A DNA stretch of 64,000 nt from Kosakonia oryzae (GTDB lineage: Bacteria > Pseudomonadota > Gammaproteobacteria > Enterobacterales > Enterobacteriaceae): the NCBI RefSeq assembly GCF_001658025.2, contig NZ_CP014007.2:4526001-4590000 (forward strand), given 5' to 3'. The notes under the pieces are model-generated. The model ran no database searches. It saw only the letters and a list, made by a program, of their open reading frames with translations, and had not been told where the DNA came from. Shown here in pieces: positions 61,578 to 64,000 of the stretch (its first letter is position 1; the number at the start of each line of letters is the position of its first letter). The translations under genes and the position numbers were made by a program.

Positions 61578-62221
61578 CGCTGTAACTCATCCAGCGCAGG
61601 GGCGTCGAGATGCGAAACATCGCCTGCGGTTTCCACCACCCAGCCGGATGCCAGCCACGGGCTGTGCTGGTAATCGATGCGGGAGATGGAGCAGTTGCGC
61701 AGCCGCAGACGGCGTTCTGCATAAGCCGGAAGCCCGAGAATGGTACTCACCAGGCAGCCCAGCGCCATACCGTGACTGACCAACATCGGGCGGCTTCCTT
61801 CCGGTAGCTCCAGACAAGTAGCCAGCGCGGCGTGCATACGATCGCTCAGCTCTTGCATCGACTCTCCGTCAGGAATACGGCCATCTGCCGTGCCATTCAC
61901 CAACTGGCGACGCCAGCCCTCTTCTTCTTCCGTCAGGGAATCGATATGGCGGCGTTCGAGCACGCCCATGTCAAGCTCGCGCAGACGCGGCTCAAGCGTA
62001 ATTTCGCAACCGCAGGCATCAGCGATGATCTCCGCCGTGCGACGGGTACGCCCCAGATCGCTGGCAATAATATGGGTGATGCCCAGCGCTTTCGCGCGTT
62101 CAGCCACCTGCCACGCCTGCGTTTCCCCTTTTTCGGTTAACGGACTGTCTGACTGGCCTTGAATACGACGCTCGGCGTTCCACTGCGTTTCACCGTGGCG
62201 AACAAGGTATACCTGTAACAT
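61574..62221 (-). CDS. gpmB: Histidine-phosphatase-family protein GpmB (YtjC)
   Basis: A 215-residue member of the phosphoglycerate mutase/histidine phosphatase superfamily. The catalytic motif is LVRHGETQWN (6-15) with phosphohistidine His9; the second His is in LVSHGMALGC. Although named phosphoglycerate mutase, E. coli GpmB lacks clear mutase activity and is better viewed as a phosphatase. It is convergent with rob (4-base overlap) and divergent from yjjX. Confidence 0.95.
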   Translation of the reverse strand: MLQVYLVRHGETQWNAERRIQGQSDSPLTEKGETQAWQVAERAKALGITHIIASDLGRTRRTAEIIADACGCEITLEPRLRELDMGVLERRHIDSLTEEEEGWRRQLVNGTADGRIPDGESMQELSDRMHAALATCLELPEGSRPMLVSHGMALGCLVSTILGLPAYAERRLRLRNCSISRIDYQHSPWLASGWVVETAGDVSHLDAPALDELQR

Positions 62222-62320
62222 GCTTTTTTATCCATTATACTGCGATGAATTTATTATCTGAGGAAGGCCTCTGTCCGGGATAAAGAACGCGTCTCGTTTC
62301 GGACAAGCCAATTATAGATT

Positions 62321-62836
62321 ATGCACCATGTTGTCTCAGCTACCACAAATCCCGCGAAAATTCGGGCAATTCAGCACGCTTTTAACGAGATCTTCGGCGA
62401 AGGATCCTGCCATATAGAATCTGTCTCCGTCGATAGCGGCGTGCCTGAACAGCCGTTTGGCAGTCAGGAAACGCGGGCTGGCGCACGTAATCGCGTGAGC
62501 AATGCCCGCAAGCTACGGCCTGACGCTGATTTCTGGGTGGCCATTGAAGCAGGCATTGATGAAGGCAGTACGTTTAGCTGGGTCGTCATCGAAACCCCAG
62601 AAATGCAGGGCGAAGCACGCTCAGCCACGTTACCGCTGCCAGAGATCATTTTGCAGAGAGTTCGCGCCGGTGAAGCGCTCGGACCGGTGATGTCACACTA
62701 CACCGGCATTGATGAGATTGGCCGTAAAGAGGGGGCAATTGGTGTTTTCACTGCCGGAAAACTCACCCGCGAGAGCGTTTACCACCAGGCGGTAATTCTG
62801 GCGCTAAGCCCGTTTCATAACGCGGTTTACCGCTGA
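62321..62836 (+). CDS. yjjX: Inosine/xanthosine triphosphatase YjjX
   Basis: House-cleaning hydrolase that removes ITP/XTP. It has 171 residues (E. coli 170). Family features: N-terminal [40 protein letters not shown] and [13 protein letters not shown]. Its last 10 bases overlap the 3' end of trpR on the opposite strand. Confidence 0.95.
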   Translation: MHHVVSATTNPAKIRAIQHAFNEIFGEGSCHIESVSVDSGVPEQPFGSQETRAGARNRVSNARKLRPDADFWVAIEAGIDEGSTFSWVVIETPEMQGEARSATLPLPEIILQRVRAGEALGPVMSHYTGIDEIGRKEGAIGVFTAGKLTRESVYHQAVILALSPFHNAVYR

Positions 62837-63156
62837 TCGTTCAGCAGCGTCTGCTCCAGCCACAGACGCAAATCGGCAGGCGCCGCTTTCAGGCTGTTTG
62901 AGCCGCGGGTAATGGTCGCAATGCCCGCGCCCAGTTCGCTTTTCAGCTCACGCTGGCTCATCTCGCCGCGCAACAACTCTTCGATAATGCGCACTCGCGT
63001 CCCCAACGACTCGCGCTCATCCGGCGTAAGCATCAAATTAAGCAGCGGAAGGTGCAGATCCTTTTCATATGACTGCCTGACCAACTCGACAAAACGTCGC
63101 CACTCCTGGTCGCGCTGTTCGGCCATTGCTGCTGAATAAGGAGATTGCTGAGTCAT
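62827..63156 (-). CDS. trpR: Trp operon repressor TrpR
   Basis: Tryptophan-activated dimeric repressor of trp, aroH, mtr and its own gene. It has 109 residues (E. coli 108). The HTH is [20 protein letters not shown], and the tryptophan-binding Arg region [16 protein letters not shown] is conserved. Autoregulation is supported by the operator at 63212-63231. Its 5' leader carries an 11-bp hairpin; its 3' end overlaps yjjX. Confidence 0.97.
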   Translation of the reverse strand: MTQQSPYSAAMAEQRDQEWRRFVELVRQSYEKDLHLPLLNLMLTPDERESLGTRVRIIEELLRGEMSQRELKSELGAGIATITRGSNSLKAAPADLRLWLEQTLLNDQR

Positions 63157-63176
63157 AGTTTTCCGCCATTCGTTGG

Positions 63177-63207
63177 TTTCGGAAGCCCTTTAGGCAGGCT
63201 TCCGAAA
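63177..63207 (-). ncRNA. Hairpin in the trpR leader
   Basis: TTTCGGAAGCC (63177-63187) and GGCTTCCGAAA (63197-63207) form a perfect 11-bp stem with a 9-base loop, between the operator and the trpR start. E. coli trpR, as I recall, also has a leader hairpin of different sequence. There is no U-tract, so it is more likely a translation or stability element than a terminator. Confidence 0.6.
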
Positions 63208-63211
63208 AGAG

Positions 63212-63231
63212 TGTACTCGTTAAAGAGTACA
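63212..63231 (-). promoter_or_regulatory. TrpR operator (autoregulation)
   Basis: TGTACTCGTTAAAGAGTACA is a near-perfect palindrome (arms TGTACTC and GAGTACA) matching the trp operator core. It lies between slt and trpR, where the trpR promoter is expected. Confidence 0.88.
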
Positions 63232-63254
63232 CAGCATAGCATAAACCTTAGAAA

Positions 63255-64000
63255 TCAGTAACGGCGCTGCCACTCGGCGTCAGTAAAGATGACAGGTTTG
63301 CCACCATCGAGGAAATAACGGTAGTAGGCATCGTAAGCGAGGACGTTTTTCACATAGCTGCGGGTTTCCGAGAACGGGATACTTTCTACAAACGCCACGG
63401 CGTCCAGTTTTCCGGCGCTGTTGTTCAACCAGCTACGTACCCTGCCCGGCCCGGCGTTATACGCCGCCGAGGAGAAAATCCGGTTGTTGCCGAACTGCTG
63501 ATAAACATATTGCAGGTAGCTGGTGCCAATGTTGATGTTGGTTTCCGGATCGAAAAGCTGGCTGGGATTGCGATAACCGGCAATGTTAAACATCTTCACT
63601 GTATGGGTGGCAGTGCCGGGCATAATCTGCATTAACCCGCTCGCGCCAACCGGCGAACGCGCCGTTGGATTCCATGCGCTCTCCTGACGGGAAATCGCCA
63701 TCGCATAGCTCTGGCTAATGGCTTTGCCGTTGGTGTAACGCGCATACAAATCGCTGTAGGCCAGCGGGAATCGTTCTTCCAGATGATCCCACAATTTACC
63801 GGCAATGGTGGCCTGCACGCTGAGATCCCACCAGTGCTGGTTGAATGCATAGCGTGCCAGTTGCGCCTGCTCTTGCTGCGAGCGGCTGGTGACCAGATTC
63901 GCCCATTCACTGCGGGCGGTATTATCCAGCCCCCAGTACATCAATTCGCGCACGCGAGCCATTTCAGCGCCCTGAACCAACGCCGGATCGGGGTTACCAG
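63255..64000 (-). CDS. slt: Soluble lytic murein transglycosylase, C-terminal part
   Basis: Periplasmic enzyme that cleaves peptidoglycan glycans with formation of anhydro-muropeptides. Only about the last 248 residues lie in the window; the frame is open to the right edge, against about 645 in E. coli. The transglycosylase domain is present: catalytic Glu in SYAMAISRQESAWNP, SPVGASGLMQIMPGTA, NINIGTSYLQYVY and AAYNAGPGRV. It ends RWQRRY-like (EWQRRY). Downstream come the trp operator and trpR. Confidence 0.96.
   Translation of the reverse strand, partial: GNPDPALVQGAEMARVRELMYWGLDNTARSEWANLVTSRSQQEQAQLARYAFNQHWWDLSVQATIAGKLWDHLEERFPLAYSDLYARYTNGKAISQSYAMAISRQESAWNPTARSPVGASGLMQIMPGTATHTVKMFNIAGYRNPSQLFDPETNINIGTSYLQYVYQQFGNNRIFSSAAYNAGPGRVRSWLNNSAGKLDAVAFVESIPFSETRSYVKNVLAYDAYYRYFLDGGKPVIFTDAEWQRRY

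Overview
The window is a stretch of enterobacterial chromosome. Almost every gene has a readily recognised Escherichia coli K-12 counterpart. The gene order is that of the E. coli map around its zero point (slt-trpR ... thr ... dnaKJ ... carAB ... araBAD), read here in the opposite direction. Protein lengths, UUG starts (carA, rpsT) and control sites (LexA, PurR, ArgR, TrpR, FNR, sigma-32) match the E. coli family pattern. Differences in accessory slots point away from Escherichia/Salmonella and towards the Klebsiella/Enterobacter/Kosakonia side of the Enterobacteriaceae; I cannot name the species. No rRNA, tRNA, insertion sequence, prophage or CRISPR array was seen.

Layout. 1-3.2 kb: end of the arabinose operon (araB partial, araA, araD). 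3.3-9.4 kb: polB, rapA, rluA. 9.4-17.2 kb: djlA against the envelope/housekeeping run lptD-surA-pdxA-rsmA-apaG-apaH. 17.3-20.3 kb: folA and kefFC. 20.4-26.5 kb: an accessory locus for gluconate/ketogluconate metabolism with two divergent arms. The minus arm holds a LacI-type regulator, a 2-hydroxyacid dehydrogenase, an ACS-family MFS transporter and a UPF0303 protein. The plus arm holds idnO, a gluconokinase and a YhcH-family protein. This locus sits between kefF and carB, where E. coli K-12 carries yaaU, fixABCX and the cai genes. 26.5-33.7 kb: a small lipoprotein, carAB, dapB, rihC. 33.8-39.6 kb: ribF-ileS-lspA-fkpB-ispH. 39.9-45.7 kb: rpsT, nhaAR, dnaKJ. 46-52.7 kb: satP, an MHS-type MFS transporter, mog, talB, yaaJ, yaaA, yaaX. 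52.9-57.7 kb: the threonine operon with leader peptide and attenuator. 57.9-64 kb: yjtD, the tiny gene yjjY, arcA, creA (without creBCD), rob, gpmB, yjjX, trpR and the end of slt.

How the parts work together. Most of the window is core metabolism (arabinose, carbamoyl phosphate, lysine/threonine, FAD, isoprenoids, folate), protein quality control (DnaK/DnaJ, SurA, FkpB, LspA) and global regulation (ArcA, Rob, TrpR). The accessory part most worth a second look is the 6 kb ketogluconate locus. Its enzymes could turn 5-ketogluconate, and probably 2-ketogluconate or a related sugar acid, into gluconate and then 6-phosphogluconate. Candidate CRP sites lie upstream of both arms. Other notable points are a conserved 46-codon ORF antisense to the arcA leader, a polB promoter nested inside the araBAD terminator and next to a LexA box, a large hairpin between dnaK and dnaJ, the loss of creBCD beside a retained creA, and a Pro-to-Gly change in the IleS editing-domain motif. 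I saw no clear evidence for a wholly new defence or mobile system.
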